DNA from: Chromohalobacter sp. 296-RDG
GTDB lineage: Bacteria; Pseudomonadota; Gammaproteobacteria; Pseudomonadales; Halomonadaceae
Reading direction: 5' to 3'
Assembly (NCBI RefSeq): GCF_029889885.1
Contig: NZ_JARANY010000001.1
Coordinates: 186,001-250,000, forward strand
DNA: 64,000 bases
Part shown: positions 18,451-28,232 of the stretch, one piece after another
Layout: the number at the start of each line of letters is the position of its first letter
Numbering within the stretch: position 1 is the stretch's first letter
The notes under the pieces: generated by a model
The model's database searches: none
Seen by the model: the letters and a program-made list of their open reading frames with translations, nothing else
Told to the model about the DNA's origin: nothing
Made by a program: the position numbers and the translations under genes

Positions 18451-20130
18451 ATGAGCGTAGATAGCCACTCCGCCCCGAATTTCATCCGCAATCAGGTTCG
18501 CGAGGAAATCGAGGCTGGTCGCCAGGATACCATCGTCACTCGGTTTCCGCCGGAACCCAACGGTTTCCTGCACATCGGCCATGCCAAGTCGATCTGTCTG
18601 AATTTCGGGCTTGCCGAGCAGTTTGGCGGTCAATGCCACCTGCGTTTCGACGACACCAATCCCGCCAAGGAAGAGCAAGCCTATATCGACGCGATCAAGG
18701 CTGATATCACCTGGTTAGGGTTCGAGTGGAATGGGGCAGTGCGCTACGCCTCGGATTACTTCGATCAGTTGTATGCCTGGGCGCAGCATTTGGTGCGCGA
18801 GGGCAAGGCGTATGTCGATGACCTGTCCCCCGACGAGATTCGTGAATACCGCGGCACCTTGACCGAAGCGGGCAAGCCGAGCCCGTATCGCGATCGCACG
18901 CCTGAGGAAAACCTCGATCTGCTCGAGCGTATGCGCAAGGGCGAGTTCGCAGAAGGCGAGAAGGTGTTGCGAGCCAAGATCGACATGGCGGCATCCAACA
19001 TCAACCTGCGTGACCCGATCCTTTATCGTGTGCGACATGCCCACCATCATCAGACGGGTGACAAGTGGAGGATCTACCCGTCCTACGATTTTACGCATGG
19101 CCAGTCGGATGCGCTCGAGGGCGTCACCCACTCCCTCTGTACACTGGAGTTCGAGGATCATCGTCCGCTTTACGAGTGGTTTCTGGAGAACCTCCCGGTG
19201 CCGGTCAAGCCGCGTCAGATGGAATTCGCACGTCTCAACCTTGCGTACACGGTGACCTCCAAGCGTAAGCTCAAACTGCTGGTCGACCAGGGGATCGTGG
19301 ATGGCTGGGACGATCCGCGCATGCCGACGATCTCGGGCATGCGTCGACGCGGTTATACACCGGGGTCGGTGCGTAAGTTCTGCGAGATGATCGGCGTGAC
19401 GCGGGCCGACGGCGGCATGGTAGATATCGCCATGCTGTACCATGCGATTCGCTCCGACCTGGAAGACAACGCGCCGCGTGCGATGTGCGTGCTCAAGCCC
19501 CTCAAGGTGGTGTTGACCAATCTCCCCGAGGATCATCAGGAAACCTTCGAAGTGTCTGGCCATCCGGCGCGTGATGATATGGGCGTGCGTCACTTGCCGT
19601 TGACGCGCGAGGTGTGGATCGACCGTGACGATTTTATGGAAGAGCCGCCCAAGAAGTTCTTCCGCCTTGCGCCGGGCAAGGAAGTACGTCTGCGCAATGC
19701 CTATGTGATCCGTTGCGACGAGGTCATCAAGGACGCCGACGGCGAGGTCCAGGAACTACGCTGCAGTGTCGATCTCGACACGCTGGGCAAGAACCCCGAA
19801 GGGCGCAAGGTGAAGGGCGTCATTCACTGGGTGAGTACCTCGCATGCCGTGCCGGTGGAGGTGCGCCTGTACGATAACCTGTTCCAGGTCGAGGCGCCGG
19901 ATCGTGACCGTGACGTTGATTTTCTCGAGCACTTGAATCCCGAGTCGCTGCGTATCGTTGAAGGTTACGCCGAGCCGAGCCTGGCCGATGCCGAGCCCGA
20001 AAGCCGCTATCAGTTCGAGCGCGTGGGCTATTTCTGCACCGACCGCCATGAATGTCGCGATGGCAAGCGGGTTTTCAACCGTACGGTGGGGCTCAAGGAT
20101 GGTTGGGCCAAGGCGCAGAAGAAAGGCTGA
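18451..20130 (+). CDS. glnS: Glutaminyl-tRNA synthetase
   Basis: Charges tRNA-Gln with glutamine. Class I synthetase of 559 residues (E. coli 554). The HIGH motif appears as FLHIGHAKS about 40 residues in, preceded by TRFPPEPNG. The KMSKS loop is the GlnRS form [10 protein letters not shown], with the C-terminal anticodon-binding beta barrels following. The start is the ATG at 18451, matching the family N-terminus ([14 protein letters not shown]). The in-frame extension to 18355 overlaps the promoter and is not expected to be translated. cysS follows 12 bases downstream, and both genes probably form one operon. Confidence 0.96.
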   Translation: MSVDSHSAPNFIRNQVREEIEAGRQDTIVTRFPPEPNGFLHIGHAKSICLNFGLAEQFGGQCHLRFDDTNPAKEEQAYIDAIKADITWLGFEWNGAVRYASDYFDQLYAWAQHLVREGKAYVDDLSPDEIREYRGTLTEAGKPSPYRDRTPEENLDLLERMRKGEFAEGEKVLRAKIDMAASNINLRDPILYRVRHAHHHQTGDKWRIYPSYDFTHGQSDALEGVTHSLCTLEFEDHRPLYEWFLENLPVPVKPRQMEFARLNLAYTVTSKRKLKLLVDQGIVDGWDDPRMPTISGMRRRGYTPGSVRKFCEMIGVTRADGGMVDIAMLYHAIRSDLEDNAPRAMCVLKPLKVVLTNLPEDHQETFEVSGHPARDDMGVRHLPLTREVWIDRDDFMEEPPKKFFRLAPGKEVRLRNAYVIRCDEVIKDADGEVQELRCSVDLDTLGKNPEGRKVKGVIHWVSTSHAVPVEVRLYDNLFQVEAPDRDRDVDFLEHLNPESLRIVEGYAEPSLADAEPESRYQFERVGYFCTDRHECRDGKRVFNRTVGLKDGWAKAQKKG

Positions 20131-20142
20131 GAGGGGTTCATC

Positions 20143-21528
20143 GTGCAGATCTACAATACACTGACGCGTCGCAAGGAAACGTTAACGCCACTCGAGGCGG
20201 GACGAGTGCGCATGTACGTCTGCGGGATTACCGTCTACGACTACTGTCATATCGGTCATGCTCGCGTCATGGTCGCCTTCGACATGATTACCCGCTATCT
20301 TCGCTGGCGCGGGTTCGATGTCGACTACGTGCGTAATATCACCGATATCGATGACAAGATCCTCAAGCGGGCCGAGGAGAATGGCGAGCCGATCGCAGCG
20401 CTGACCGAGCGCATGATCGATGCCATGCACGAAGACGAAGGGCGAATTGGCGTATTGCGTCCGGATCGCGAACCACGTGCCACGGCACATGTCGATGATA
20501 TCGTCGCGATGGTTCAGCGCTTGATCGACAAGGGGTATGCGTATCTGGCCGCCAACGGTGATGTCTATTATCGCGTGCGGCGTTTCGAGGGGTACGGCAA
20601 GCTCAGCAATCGCGATCTCGATGACATGCGTTCGGGCGCGCGTATCGAAGTCGAGGCCGCCAAGGAAGACCCGCTGGACTTCGTGCTGTGGAAAGCCGCC
20701 AAGCCGGGCGAGGAGAGCTGGCCGTCGCCGTGGGGCGCAGGACGACCGGGTTGGCATATAGAGTGCTCGGCGATGTCGACGTGCTGCCTGGGCGATACCT
20801 TCGATATTCATGGCGGTGGACCGGACCTGGTTTTTCCCCACCATGAAAACGAGATCGCGCAAAGCGAGGCGGCGACCGGGCAAGCCTACGTCAATACCTG
20901 GATGCATGCGGGCGCGGTCCGGGTCGATCATGAAAAGATGTCCAAGTCGCTGGGCAACTTCTTCACGATCCGCGAAGTCCTGGAGGTGCATGCCCCCGAG
21001 GTGGTGCGCTATCTGCTTCTGGCCAGCCATTACCGCAGCCCCCTCAATTATGCTCCTGACGCGCTGGGCGAGGCGCGCCGTTCCCTGGAGCGCTTTTACA
21101 ACGCGTTGCAGGGCGTCACCCCGGTGGCCGGCGAGTTGGAGGCGGGGTATCGCGAACGTTTCGTGGCCGCGATGGATGACGATTTCAATACCGCTGAGGC
21201 CTTGGCAGTGCTGTTCGACCTAGCGCGCGAGTTGAACCGCACCAAGCAGGATGTCTCGGAATGTGCACCAGCGTTGGCTTACGAGCTCATATCGCTGGGC
21301 GGTGTGCTGGGGTTCTTCGGGCAAGCGCCCGCCGATTTCCTGCAGGCAGGGGCGGGACGACTGCCGATGACCGAGGAAGAAATCGAGGCACACATCGAGG
21401 CGAGGGCGCAGGCCAAGAAGGCCAAGGACTTCGCTACCGCCGATGGCATACGCGATGAATTGGCGGCGCTGGGGATTGTGCTGAAGGATAGCCGCGAAGG
21501 CACGACCTGGGTGATCGAAGGCCGCTAA
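20143..21528 (+). CDS. cysS: Cysteinyl-tRNA synthetase
   Basis: Charges tRNA-Cys. Class I synthetase of 461 residues, the standard length. The N-terminal [19 protein letters not shown] segment contains the zinc-ligand Cys and the HIGH motif. Further zinc ligands lie in [10 protein letters not shown] and [11 protein letters not shown], and the KMSKS motif is [11 protein letters not shown]. The GTG start at 20143 has GAGAGGGG 6 bases upstream and leaves only 12 bases after glnS, implying co-transcription of two aminoacyl-tRNA synthetase genes. Confidence 0.96.
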   Translation: MQIYNTLTRRKETLTPLEAGRVRMYVCGITVYDYCHIGHARVMVAFDMITRYLRWRGFDVDYVRNITDIDDKILKRAEENGEPIAALTERMIDAMHEDEGRIGVLRPDREPRATAHVDDIVAMVQRLIDKGYAYLAANGDVYYRVRRFEGYGKLSNRDLDDMRSGARIEVEAAKEDPLDFVLWKAAKPGEESWPSPWGAGRPGWHIECSAMSTCCLGDTFDIHGGGPDLVFPHHENEIAQSEAATGQAYVNTWMHAGAVRVDHEKMSKSLGNFFTIREVLEVHAPEVVRYLLLASHYRSPLNYAPDALGEARRSLERFYNALQGVTPVAGELEAGYRERFVAAMDDDFNTAEALAVLFDLARELNRTKQDVSECAPALAYELISLGGVLGFFGQAPADFLQAGAGRLPMTEEEIEAHIEARAQAKKAKDFATADGIRDELAALGIVLKDSREGTTWVIEGR

Positions 21529-21572
21529 GCTCTGCCTGAAACGTCGGCGAGCGCAGAAGGTCCATAAACGAC

Positions 21573-21600
21573 AAAACCCGCGACCCGATCGCGGGCTTTG
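21573..21600. terminator. Shared terminator between cysS and mtnN
   Basis: A 7-base-pair stem CCCGCGA/TCGCGGG (21577-21583 with 21589-21595) flanked by AAAA on one side and CTTT on the other. It lies between convergent genes and could work in both directions; the longer T run is on the minus strand. Confidence 0.7.
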
Positions 21601-21634
21601 TCATGCATTCGGCCTGATGCGTGTCGCGGTCGAC

Positions 21635-22342
21635 TCAGGCCGGTGTTCCCAGGCGCTTGACCATGGCTTCGACCATCAGCGCCGAATGCGTGGCGGCTTG
21701 CTCGATGAAGGCCTTGAAGGAAAGATCGGACTCCTTGCCGGCGATATCGGAAAGCGCACGAATGACGACGAACGGACAGTCGTAGAGGTGGCAGGTCTGA
21801 GCGATGGCCGCCGCTTCCATTTCGGCGGCCAGCATGCTCGGAAAGCGTTCGCGTGCCTGCGCCACCATGGCCTCATCGGCCATGAAGACATCGCCCGTGC
21901 AGATCAGGCCTTCCGTGACACGTAGCTCGCCGAGTCCCTCTATGCACTCCCGGGCGACCTCGACCAGGCGAGGGTCGGGGAGGTAGGCGGGAGGCATCTG
22001 AGGCACCTGGCCGTACTCATAGCCGAATACCACGGCGTCGACGTCGTGGTGACGCACCTCGCTGGAGATGACCACGTTCCCAACTTCGAGGTCGGCCCCG
22101 AAGCCGCCCGCCGAGCCCGTGTTGATGACAACGTCGGGTTTATAGAGTTCGAGTATCTGGGTGGTGCCAACGGCGGCATTCACCTTGCCGATACCTGATT
22201 GCAGGATGACGACCTCGACACCGTGCAAGTGGCCGGTGTGAAAAGTCGAGCCGGCGTGTTGGCGGGTCTGGCCGTTTTCCAGGTGCGAGGCGAGGAGTTC
22301 GACCTCCTCGGCCATGGCACCGATGATGGCGATCTTGTGCAT
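21635..22342 (-). CDS. mtnN: 5'-methylthioadenosine/S-adenosylhomocysteine nucleosidase
   Basis: Cleaves adenine from methylthioadenosine and S-adenosylhomocysteine; the latter yields S-ribosylhomocysteine, the substrate of LuxS. The 235-residue protein (E. coli 232) starts MHKIAIIGAMAEEVELL and carries VVINTGSAGGFG, the substrate-binding AAEMEAAAIAQ with the catalytic Glu, and VIRALSDIAG with the catalytic Asp. The ATG at 22342 is chosen from the family N-terminus, with a GAGAGAGGG element 12 bases upstream. An ATG at 22387 would overlap luxS. It lies 23 bases downstream of luxS in the same direction, so the two consecutive enzymes form an operon. Confidence 0.94.
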   Translation of the reverse strand: MHKIAIIGAMAEEVELLASHLENGQTRQHAGSTFHTGHLHGVEVVILQSGIGKVNAAVGTTQILELYKPDVVINTGSAGGFGADLEVGNVVISSEVRHHDVDAVVFGYEYGQVPQMPPAYLPDPRLVEVARECIEGLGELRVTEGLICTGDVFMADEAMVAQARERFPSMLAAEMEAAAIAQTCHLYDCPFVVIRALSDIAGKESDLSFKAFIEQAATHSALMVEAMVKRLGTPA

Positions 22343-22365
22343 GTAGGGCGTGATCCCTCTCTCGA

Positions 22366-22833
22366 TCAGGCGAATACCTGATTCCATTCGTTGCGTTTGG
22401 CCAGCAGATCACGAGCCAGTGCTTGGGCGCCTTCGAGGCTGTGGCTAGCGGCCCAGCCGCACTGCATTTCACTGCAGGCCGGCACTTCCTCGGCGACGAG
22501 AACGTCGTTGAGGGTCTTGTCGATCAGATCGAGGGCGTCGTCATAGTTGTCGTGATTGATCATCGAGATATAAAAGCCGGTCTGGCAGCCCATGGGGCTG
22601 ATGTCGAGCACCTTATCGGTATGGTTACGCGACAGCTCGGCCATCAGGTGTTCCAAGGAATGCAAGTCGGGCATTTCCATGTGCGCCTTGTTGGGCTGGC
22701 AGATGCGCAGATCGTACTTGTGAATCGCGTCGCCCTGTTCACCGGTCTTGATGCCGGCCAGACGCACATAAGGTGCCTTGACCTTGGTGTGGTCGAGGTT
22801 AAAGCTTTCGACATTCATTTCTTTATCGCTCAT
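22366..22833 (-). CDS. luxS: S-ribosylhomocysteine lyase, autoinducer-2 synthesis
   Basis: Converts S-ribosylhomocysteine to homocysteine and 4,5-dihydroxy-2,3-pentanedione, the precursor of AI-2. The metal-binding signature is present: HSLEHLMAE provides the HxxEH ligands and [16 protein letters not shown] the third ligand, while [11 protein letters not shown] carries the catalytic Cys. At 155 residues it is shorter than the E. coli enzyme (171). Its wording ([35 protein letters not shown]) is closer to the Bacillus type than to the enterobacterial type. It heads a two-gene operon with mtnN. Whether AI-2 signals here or only serves methyl-cycle recycling cannot be told. Confidence 0.94.
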   Translation of the reverse strand: MSDKEMNVESFNLDHTKVKAPYVRLAGIKTGEQGDAIHKYDLRICQPNKAHMEMPDLHSLEHLMAELSRNHTDKVLDISPMGCQTGFYISMINHDNYDDALDLIDKTLNDVLVAEEVPACSEMQCGWAASHSLEGAQALARDLLAKRNEWNQVFA

Positions 22834-22887
22834 CTATCCACTCCTTTTCTCGATCTCGGTATCGCCATTCATTGTAACGCCTGTATG

Positions 22888-23751
22888 TTAGGCATGCATG
22901 CCGTCGTGGAGTTCGGCGGCAAGCAGGGTGTTCTCTAGTAGTGAGGCGACCGTCATGGGGCCGACGCCGCCCGGTACGGGGGTAATGAAACTGGCGCGTT
23001 CGGCGGCAGGCGCGAACTCGACATCGCCTGCGAGCTTGCCATCGGCCTGGCGATTGATGCCCACGTCGATGACGATGGCATCTTCCTTGACCCATTCGCC
23101 CTTGACGAGCCCCGGCGTGCCAACAGCGACGATGAGCAAGTCGGCACGGCGTACGTGCGATTCGAGATCTCGGGTGAAGCGGTGGCAAACAGTGGTCGTA
23201 CTACCCGCCAGCATCAGCTCCATGGCCATGGGGCGCCCAACGATATTAGAGGCGCCGACGACGACTGCATCCAGACCGCGTGCCTGAATGCCGCTTTCCT
23301 GTAAAAGCGTCATGATGCCTTTGGGGGTGCAAGGGCGCAGCACGGGAAGTCGTTGAGCGAGGCGGCCGAGATTGTAAGGATGAAAACCATCGACATCTTT
23401 ATCAGGCCGGATACGCTCGAGAATCGGGCGTTCGTCGAGATGCTCGGGTAGGGGGAGCTGAACCAGAATACCGTCGATGCCGGTGTCGGCATTCAGCGAG
23501 TCGATCAATGCCTCGAGTTCTGCCTGCGTGGTCGAGGCGGGCAGTTGGTGCTGCACCGAATGCAGGCCGGCCTGATCGCAGGCGCGGTGCTTGTTGCGGA
23601 CGTAGACGTCGGAAGCGGGATCTTCGCCAACGAGGACGACCGCGAGTCCCGGGGCACGCTTACCGTCATGGCGGCGTGCCTGGACCTGGCGAGATACCTG
23701 TTCGCGGACGTTAGCGGCAATCGCCTTGCCGTCGATCAACTGAGCGGTCAT
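22888..23751 (-). CDS. folD: Bifunctional methylenetetrahydrofolate dehydrogenase/cyclohydrolase
   Basis: Oxidises 5,10-methylene-THF to methenyl-THF with NADP and hydrolyses it to 10-formyl-THF, supplying one-carbon units. The 287-residue protein has [13 protein letters not shown] (catalytic Tyr and Lys), [26 protein letters not shown], the nucleotide-binding [14 protein letters not shown] and the C-terminal [19 protein letters not shown]. It is separated from luxS by 54 bases on the same strand. No clear terminator lies between them, so read-through into luxS-mtnN is possible. Confidence 0.95.
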   Translation of the reverse strand: MTAQLIDGKAIAANVREQVSRQVQARRHDGKRAPGLAVVLVGEDPASDVYVRNKHRACDQAGLHSVQHQLPASTTQAELEALIDSLNADTGIDGILVQLPLPEHLDERPILERIRPDKDVDGFHPYNLGRLAQRLPVLRPCTPKGIMTLLQESGIQARGLDAVVVGASNIVGRPMAMELMLAGSTTTVCHRFTRDLESHVRRADLLIVAVGTPGLVKGEWVKEDAIVIDVGINRQADGKLAGDVEFAPAAERASFITPVPGGVGPMTVASLLENTLLAAELHDGMHA

Positions 23752-23881
23752 CGACTCGTTCCTTTAGACATGCGTGGCCCGATACTGGGCCGACGTTAAA
23801 GAGAGGCGCAATTTTCGCACGCTGGGAGGCGCAGTCAATGTATCCCTCGCGTGAAGAAGGCGGAAGGTAGAACGTAAGGGC

Positions 23882-23909
23882 TTGACCTGGCAAGGAAGAT
23901 GCGTAGAAT
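23882..23909 (+). promoter_or_regulatory. Promoter of the tRNA operon
   Basis: TTGACC, 16 bases, TAGAAT, followed by a GC-rich discriminator (CGCTGCGC) typical of stringently controlled stable-RNA promoters. The tRNA-Pro gene begins about 45 bases downstream of the expected start point. Confidence 0.8.
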
Positions 23910-23961
23910 ACGCTGCGCATCGACGGGCTCGATTGGCCATGCCCAAGCGGTCTCGGGGCAA

Positions 23962-24038
23962 CGGGGTATAGCGCAGTCTGGTAGCGCGCCTGCTTTGGGA
24001 GCAGGATGTCGGGGGTTCAAATCCCTCTACCCCGACCA
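23962..24038 (+). tRNA. tRNA-Pro (anticodon TGG)
   Basis: A 77-base cloverleaf with acceptor CGGGGTA pairing with TACCCCG, discriminator A and encoded CCA. The anticodon stem CCTGC/GCAGG encloses the loop TTTGGGA, giving anticodon TGG for CCA and other proline codons. The T loop is GGTTCAAAT. It is first in a four-tRNA cluster. Confidence 0.97.
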
Positions 24039-24094
24039 GCATCCGGATCCTCTCGAGGGTCGGTTCCAGGTTGGGTCTGTGCCGGCGTTATCAA

Positions 24095-24171
24095 GCGCTC
24101 ATAGCTCAACCGGATAGAGCAACGGCCTTCTAAGCCGTAGGTTGCAGGTTCAAGTCCTGCTGGGCGCACCA
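24095..24171 (+). tRNA. tRNA-Arg (anticodon TCT)
   Basis: A 77-base cloverleaf with acceptor GCGCTCA pairing with TGGGCGC (one G-T pair), then A and encoded CCA. The anticodon stem ACGGC/GCCGT encloses CTTCTAA, giving TCT for the AGA and AGG codons. The T arm is GCAGG/CCTGC with loop TTCAAGT. It is second in the cluster. Confidence 0.97.
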
Positions 24172-24247
24172 GGCTCAAAGCCAAAAGCCAGGTTTGAAGC
24201 CAAAAAGAGTGTCGATGTCGGGAGAATTCCCGTGCGTATCAAGTCAT

Positions 24248-24323
24248 GGTGGATGTAGCTCAGTGGTAGAGCCCCGGATTGTGGCTCCGGTGGTCGTGGG
24301 TTCGATCCCCATCGTCCACCCCA
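24248..24323 (+). tRNA. tRNA-His (anticodon GTG), copy 1
   Basis: Cloverleaf with acceptor GTGGATG/CGTCCAC plus the extra G at position -1 facing C73, the identity element of histidine tRNA, and encoded CCA. The anticodon stem CCGGA/TCCGG encloses TTGTGGC, giving GTG. It is identical over its whole length to the next tRNA. Confidence 0.97.
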
Positions 24324-24352
24324 TACTTGAACGTGCAGCAACAAATCGTCGT

Positions 24353-24428
24353 GGTGGATGTAGCTCAGTGGTAGAGCCCCGGATTGTGGCTCCGGTGGTC
24401 GTGGGTTCGATCCCCATCGTCCACCCCA
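24353..24428 (+). tRNA. tRNA-His (anticodon GTG), copy 2
   Basis: Exact duplicate of the preceding tRNA-His, including the -1 G and encoded CCA, 29 bases further on. The spacers around the two copies differ, so the duplication covers little more than the tRNA itself. Confidence 0.97.
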
Positions 24429-24706
24429 GCGATGATTTTCCTCTTCTTGTTCCCCCCTTTGTTTGCTTCCTTTAGCGTAGTCCTCATTTCCATGAGTCGT
24501 ACTCCGCACGCCTGAATCGAGGTACCTCGTTCGGTTTTTTGTGTCATCAAGATGACTACTAGCCCTTTTTTCGTGTCTTTTCCCTTGTAAGATGAGGCAT
24601 ATACCCCCATAAACTTCGTAGTGCGCTTGCCAGCGCGAATGGGGATTCATAGAATCCTCGTCTTATACGTATTTTCAGAACGCCCCCAGTCGGTAGAGGA
24701 TCATTC
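24429..24706 (+). promoter_or_regulatory. tRNA-tig intergenic region with tig promoter
   Basis: This 278-base gap is richer in A and T than its surroundings and holds no gene that I can support. Near its end, at 24627-24655, is a good sigma-70 promoter for tig: TTGCCA, 17 bases, TAGAAT, with about 45 bases of leader before the ATG. I see no clear hairpin-and-T-run terminator behind the second tRNA-His, although T-rich stretches occur from 24434 to 24475. Confidence 0.7.
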
Positions 24707-26059
24707 ATGCAAGTTTCCGTTGAGTCGACTTCCCAGATCGAACGTCGTGTCACCGTCCAAGTGCCGGCTACCGAAGTCGATCAAGCCGTGGCTACCCGCC
24801 TGCAGGAAACCGCCAAAAACGTACGGCTGAACGGCTTTCGGCGTGGCAAGATTCCGATGACGGTCGTACGCCAGCGTTTTGGCCCAGAAGTCCGCAACGA
24901 AGTAGTGGGCGAAATGATGCGTCAGCATTATGTGCAGGCGATCACTCAGGAAAGCCTCAATCCGGCGGGTTCTCCGCAGGTAGAGCCGACCGTGGATGAA
25001 GACGGGAAGGATCTGGAGTTCGTCGCGATCCTTGAGGTGTATCCCGAGTTCGAGCTCAATACGATCGAAAATGCCGAGATCGAGCGCCCCTATGCGGATG
25101 TGGCCGAGGCCGATGTCGATCAGATGATCGACACGCTGCGTTCACAAAACTCCGAGTGGGAAGAAGTCGAGCGTGCTGCGGCCGATGGCGATCAGGTGAC
25201 CGTCGATTTCCAAGGGTTTCTGGGCGATGAGCCGTTCGAAGGTGGCGCCGCCGAAGGTCATGAGCTGGAGCTGGGGTCCAATAGCTTCATTCCCGGCTTC
25301 GAAGAGCAGTTGGTGGGTGCCCAGGCCGGTGACGATCTCGAGATCAAGGTGACCTTCCCCGAAGATTATCAGGCGGAGCATCTGGCGGGCCAGGAAGCCA
25401 CCTTCAAAGTGACAGTGCACAAAGTGGCCGGCAAGCAGCTGCCTGAAGTCGACGAAGAGTTCATCAAGCGCTTCGGGATCGAAGAGGGTGGCGTCACTGC
25501 CTTTCGCGCCGATGTGCAGAAGAACATGGAGCACGAGCTATCTCAGGCCGTGACCAGTCGCGTCAAGCAGCAGGCTCTTGAAGCGTTGCAGCAGGCCAAT
25601 GATATTCCGGTCCCGCAGTCATTGATTCAGCAGGAGACCGAAGGACTCAAACGCCAAGCCGCGCAGCAGTTCGGTCTAGGGGAAGACTTCGATGTTTCCC
25701 AACTGCCCGACGAGCTGTTCGCCGACCAGGCGAAGAAGCGCGTTCAGGTTGGCTTGCTGTTGGCTGAAGTCGTCAAGGTCAATGAGCTCGACGCCAGCGA
25801 CGACGAAATCAAGGCGCACGTCGAAGAGTTGGCACAGCAGTATCAGCAACCCGAACAAGTGGTTGAGCATTATCTCAATAATGAGGACATGAAAAACCAG
25901 GTCAAGTCCTCGGTTCTTGAAGACAAGGCGGTTGACAAGCTGCTAGCGCAAGCTCAGGTTAAGGATGTCGAGATGCCCTACGAGCAGGCTTTGCAAGCGG
26001 CGCAACAGCAGCAAGAAGCAGATAATGAGGGCGAAGCGCAGGAAGAGACAAACGCTTGA
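24707..26059 (+). CDS. tig: Trigger factor
   Basis: Ribosome-associated chaperone and prolyl isomerase that meets nascent chains at the exit tunnel. The 450-residue protein has the ribosome-docking signature NGFRRGKIPMTVVRQRFG (about residues 43-60), the FKBP-type domain (about 150-245, with VTVDFQGFLGDEPFEGGAAEG and FIPGFEEQLVG) and the helical C-terminal arms. The tail is rich in Gln and Glu. It opens a tig-clpP-clpX-lon-hupB-ppiD order shared with many gammaproteobacteria. Confidence 0.96.
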   Translation: MQVSVESTSQIERRVTVQVPATEVDQAVATRLQETAKNVRLNGFRRGKIPMTVVRQRFGPEVRNEVVGEMMRQHYVQAITQESLNPAGSPQVEPTVDEDGKDLEFVAILEVYPEFELNTIENAEIERPYADVAEADVDQMIDTLRSQNSEWEEVERAAADGDQVTVDFQGFLGDEPFEGGAAEGHELELGSNSFIPGFEEQLVGAQAGDDLEIKVTFPEDYQAEHLAGQEATFKVTVHKVAGKQLPEVDEEFIKRFGIEEGGVTAFRADVQKNMEHELSQAVTSRVKQQALEALQQANDIPVPQSLIQQETEGLKRQAAQQFGLGEDFDVSQLPDELFADQAKKRVQVGLLLAEVVKVNELDASDDEIKAHVEELAQQYQQPEQVVEHYLNNEDMKNQVKSSVLEDKAVDKLLAQAQVKDVEMPYEQALQAAQQQQEADNEGEAQEETNA

Positions 26060-26091
26060 GCGTTCTCTCGCGTGCCGTCGAAAGTGTCTGC

Positions 26092-26109
26092 ACCCGGCTA
26101 CGGCCGGGT
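26092..26109 (+). other. Stable UACG-capped hairpin between tig and clpP
   Basis: ACCCGGC-TACG-GCCGGGT: seven perfect base pairs closed by a C(UACG)G tetraloop, an exceptionally stable RNA cap. No T run follows, so it is not a standard terminator. It could act as an RNA end, processing or stability element between tig and clpP. Confidence 0.6.
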
Positions 26110-26156
26110 CTCTAGTCACTGGAGCAATTAGTCACCGGATTTAAGGAAGCCACGCA

Positions 26157-26777
26157 ATGGGCAACGAGTTCGATATCAGCAATGCCGGCGGTTTAGTCCC
26201 CATGGTCGTGGAGCAGAGCGCGCGTGGCGAGCGGTCCTACGACATTTATTCTCGCCTGCTCAAGGAGCGCGTCATCTTTTTGATTGGCCCAGTCGAAGAC
26301 TACATGGCCAATCTGGTGGTAGCTCAGTTGTTGTTTCTCGAATCCGAGAATCCCGACAAGGATATCCACCTTTACATCAATTCGCCGGGCGGTTCTGTGA
26401 CGTCGGGGATGTCGATCTACGATACCATGCAGTTCGTCAAGCCTGACGTATCCACCGTGTGCGTCGGCCAGGCTGCCAGCATGGGGGCGTTGCTGCTTGC
26501 CGGCGGTGCCGAGGGCAAGCGCTACTGCCTGCCGCACTCGCGGATGATGATTCATCAGCCGCTGGGCGGCTACCAGGGTCAGGCCGCGGATATCGAGATC
26601 CACACCAAGGAAATTCTCAACATCCGTCAGCAGCTCAACGAGATTCTCGCCAAGCATACCGGCCAAGATGTGGAAACGGTGGCACGAGACACGGATCGCG
26701 ATAATTTCATGGGCGGCGCCCAGGCGGCCGAGTACGGCCTCATCGATGCCATGCTGGATAAGCGCCCTGTATCCTGA
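26157..26777 (+). CDS. clpP: ATP-dependent Clp protease proteolytic subunit
   Basis: Serine peptidase that forms a two-ring, 14-subunit barrel and degrades substrates fed by ClpX or ClpA. The 206-residue protein has the full catalytic triad by position: Ser108 in [10 protein letters not shown], His133 in MMIHQPLGG and Asp182 in DTDRDNFMG. The oxyanion segment [12 protein letters not shown] is also present. The short N-terminus suggests a brief pro-peptide. It lies upstream of clpX with an 89-base gap. Confidence 0.97.
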   Translation: MGNEFDISNAGGLVPMVVEQSARGERSYDIYSRLLKERVIFLIGPVEDYMANLVVAQLLFLESENPDKDIHLYINSPGGSVTSGMSIYDTMQFVKPDVSTVCVGQAASMGALLLAGGAEGKRYCLPHSRMMIHQPLGGYQGQAADIEIHTKEILNIRQQLNEILAKHTGQDVETVARDTDRDNFMGGAQAAEYGLIDAMLDKRPVS

Positions 26778-26866
26778 TAGCGTTTAACCAAACATGGTAG
26801 CGATTAGCGAGACATGCATTTATTACCGGCGGTTCCTCAGGGCCGCTGCTATCACGAGGTACACGA

Positions 26867-28147
26867 ATGGCTGACGGCAAAGGCAAAGACGAGAGCGGCA
26901 AATTGCTGTACTGCTCGTTCTGTGGCAAGAATCAGAACGAAGTGCGCAAGCTGATCGCGGGTCCTTCCGTCTACATCTGTGACGAATGTGTCGATCTATG
27001 CAACGACATCATTCGCGAAGAAGTGCTGGAAGCCGATGCCGAGGGTGACGACGAGCGCCTGCCGGCACCGCGCGAGATCCGTTATACACTGGACGATTTT
27101 GTCATCGGGCAGGACCGTGCCAAGCGGGTGCTGTCGGTAGCGGTCTACAACCATTACAAGCGTCTTCGTGCCGATGTGAAGACCGACGATGTCGAACTTG
27201 GCAAGTCGAATATTCTTCTGATCGGCCCGACCGGTAGTGGTAAGACCTTGCTGGCCGAGACCATGGCCCGATTGCTTAACGTTCCTTTTACGATCGCCGA
27301 CGCGACGACCCTGACCGAAGCTGGTTATGTGGGTGAAGATGTCGAGAACATCATCCAGAAGCTGCTGCAGAAGTGCGAGTACGATGTCGACAAGGCGCAG
27401 CGCGGGATCGTCTACATCGACGAAATCGACAAGATTTCGCGCAAGTCGGACAACCCCTCGATTACGCGCGATGTCTCCGGTGAAGGCGTCCAGCAGGCCC
27501 TGCTCAAGTTGATCGAGGGCACTACGGCCTCGATACCACCTCAAGGCGGTCGCAAACATCCCCAGCAGGAATTTCTGCAGGTCGATACCAGCAATATGCT
27601 GTTCATTGTCGGCGGGGCGTTTGCCGGGCTCGAGAAGGTGATCCGTGATCGCATCGAGAAAGGTGGCATCGGTTTTAACGCGGAGGTGAAGAGTAAGGAC
27701 TCCGAAAAATCGATGGGGGATGTCCTCGCTGGCGTCGAGCCTGAAGACCTGGTCAAGTTCGGTTTGATTCCGGAATTCGTGGGCCGTGTTCCGGTCATCG
27801 CGACGCTGACCGAGCTCAGCGAAGAGGCCTTGGTCCAGATCCTTACCGAGCCCAAGAACTCGCTGATCAAGCAGTACACGCACCTGTTCTACATGGAGGG
27901 TGTCGAACTGGAATTTCGCGAGGATGCCTTACGCGCCGTGGCCCACAAGGCCATAGAGCGCAATACTGGCGCGCGTGGTTTGCGCTCGATCCTCGAGTCC
28001 GTGCTGCTTGATACCATGTACGAGGTTCCATCGCTGGAGGATGTCACCAAAGTGGTCATTGACGCTTCGGTCATCACCGGTGACAGCGACCCGCTGCTGA
28101 TATATTCCCAGCAGGAAGAAAGCAAGGTGGCTGGCAAGGACGGTTGA
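26867..28147 (+). CDS. clpX: ATP-dependent Clp protease ATP-binding subunit ClpX
   Basis: AAA+ unfoldase that recognises tagged proteins and passes them to ClpP. The N-terminal zinc-binding domain has Cys16, Cys19, Cys38 and Cys41. Then come Walker A GPTGSGKT (about residue 120), Walker [11 protein letters not shown], the ClpP-docking IGF loop ([10 protein letters not shown], about 268) and the sensor-2 region [10 protein letters not shown]. The length is 426 residues (E. coli 424). A strong terminator follows, so lon needs its own promoter. Confidence 0.97.
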   Translation: MADGKGKDESGKLLYCSFCGKNQNEVRKLIAGPSVYICDECVDLCNDIIREEVLEADAEGDDERLPAPREIRYTLDDFVIGQDRAKRVLSVAVYNHYKRLRADVKTDDVELGKSNILLIGPTGSGKTLLAETMARLLNVPFTIADATTLTEAGYVGEDVENIIQKLLQKCEYDVDKAQRGIVYIDEIDKISRKSDNPSITRDVSGEGVQQALLKLIEGTTASIPPQGGRKHPQQEFLQVDTSNMLFIVGGAFAGLEKVIRDRIEKGGIGFNAEVKSKDSEKSMGDVLAGVEPEDLVKFGLIPEFVGRVPVIATLTELSEEALVQILTEPKNSLIKQYTHLFYMEGVELEFREDALRAVAHKAIERNTGARGLRSILESVLLDTMYEVPSLEDVTKVVIDASVITGDSDPLLIYSQQEESKVAGKDG

Positions 28148-28165
28148 GCCCTAGCCTGAGTCACC

Positions 28166-28189
28166 CTGGGGGCCTAAGGGCCCCCTTTT
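28166..28189 (+). terminator. Terminator after clpX
   Basis: The stem GGGGGCC (68-74 of 28100s) pairs with GGCCCCC at 28179-28185 around a TAAG loop, followed by TTTT. It lies 20 bases past the clpX stop. Confidence 0.88.
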
Positions 28190-28232
28190 CGTATGTGTCC
28201 CCGTCTGGAGCCATGAAACCTACGGGCTGCAC

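Noticed and set aside
24150-24650. 166-residue minus-strand ORF containing a repeated GGRWGSNPRPPEPQSGALPLSY peptide pattern
   Set aside because: It is the reverse complement of the two tRNA-His genes; the repeat is the tRNA duplication translated. This is a well-known false ORF type.
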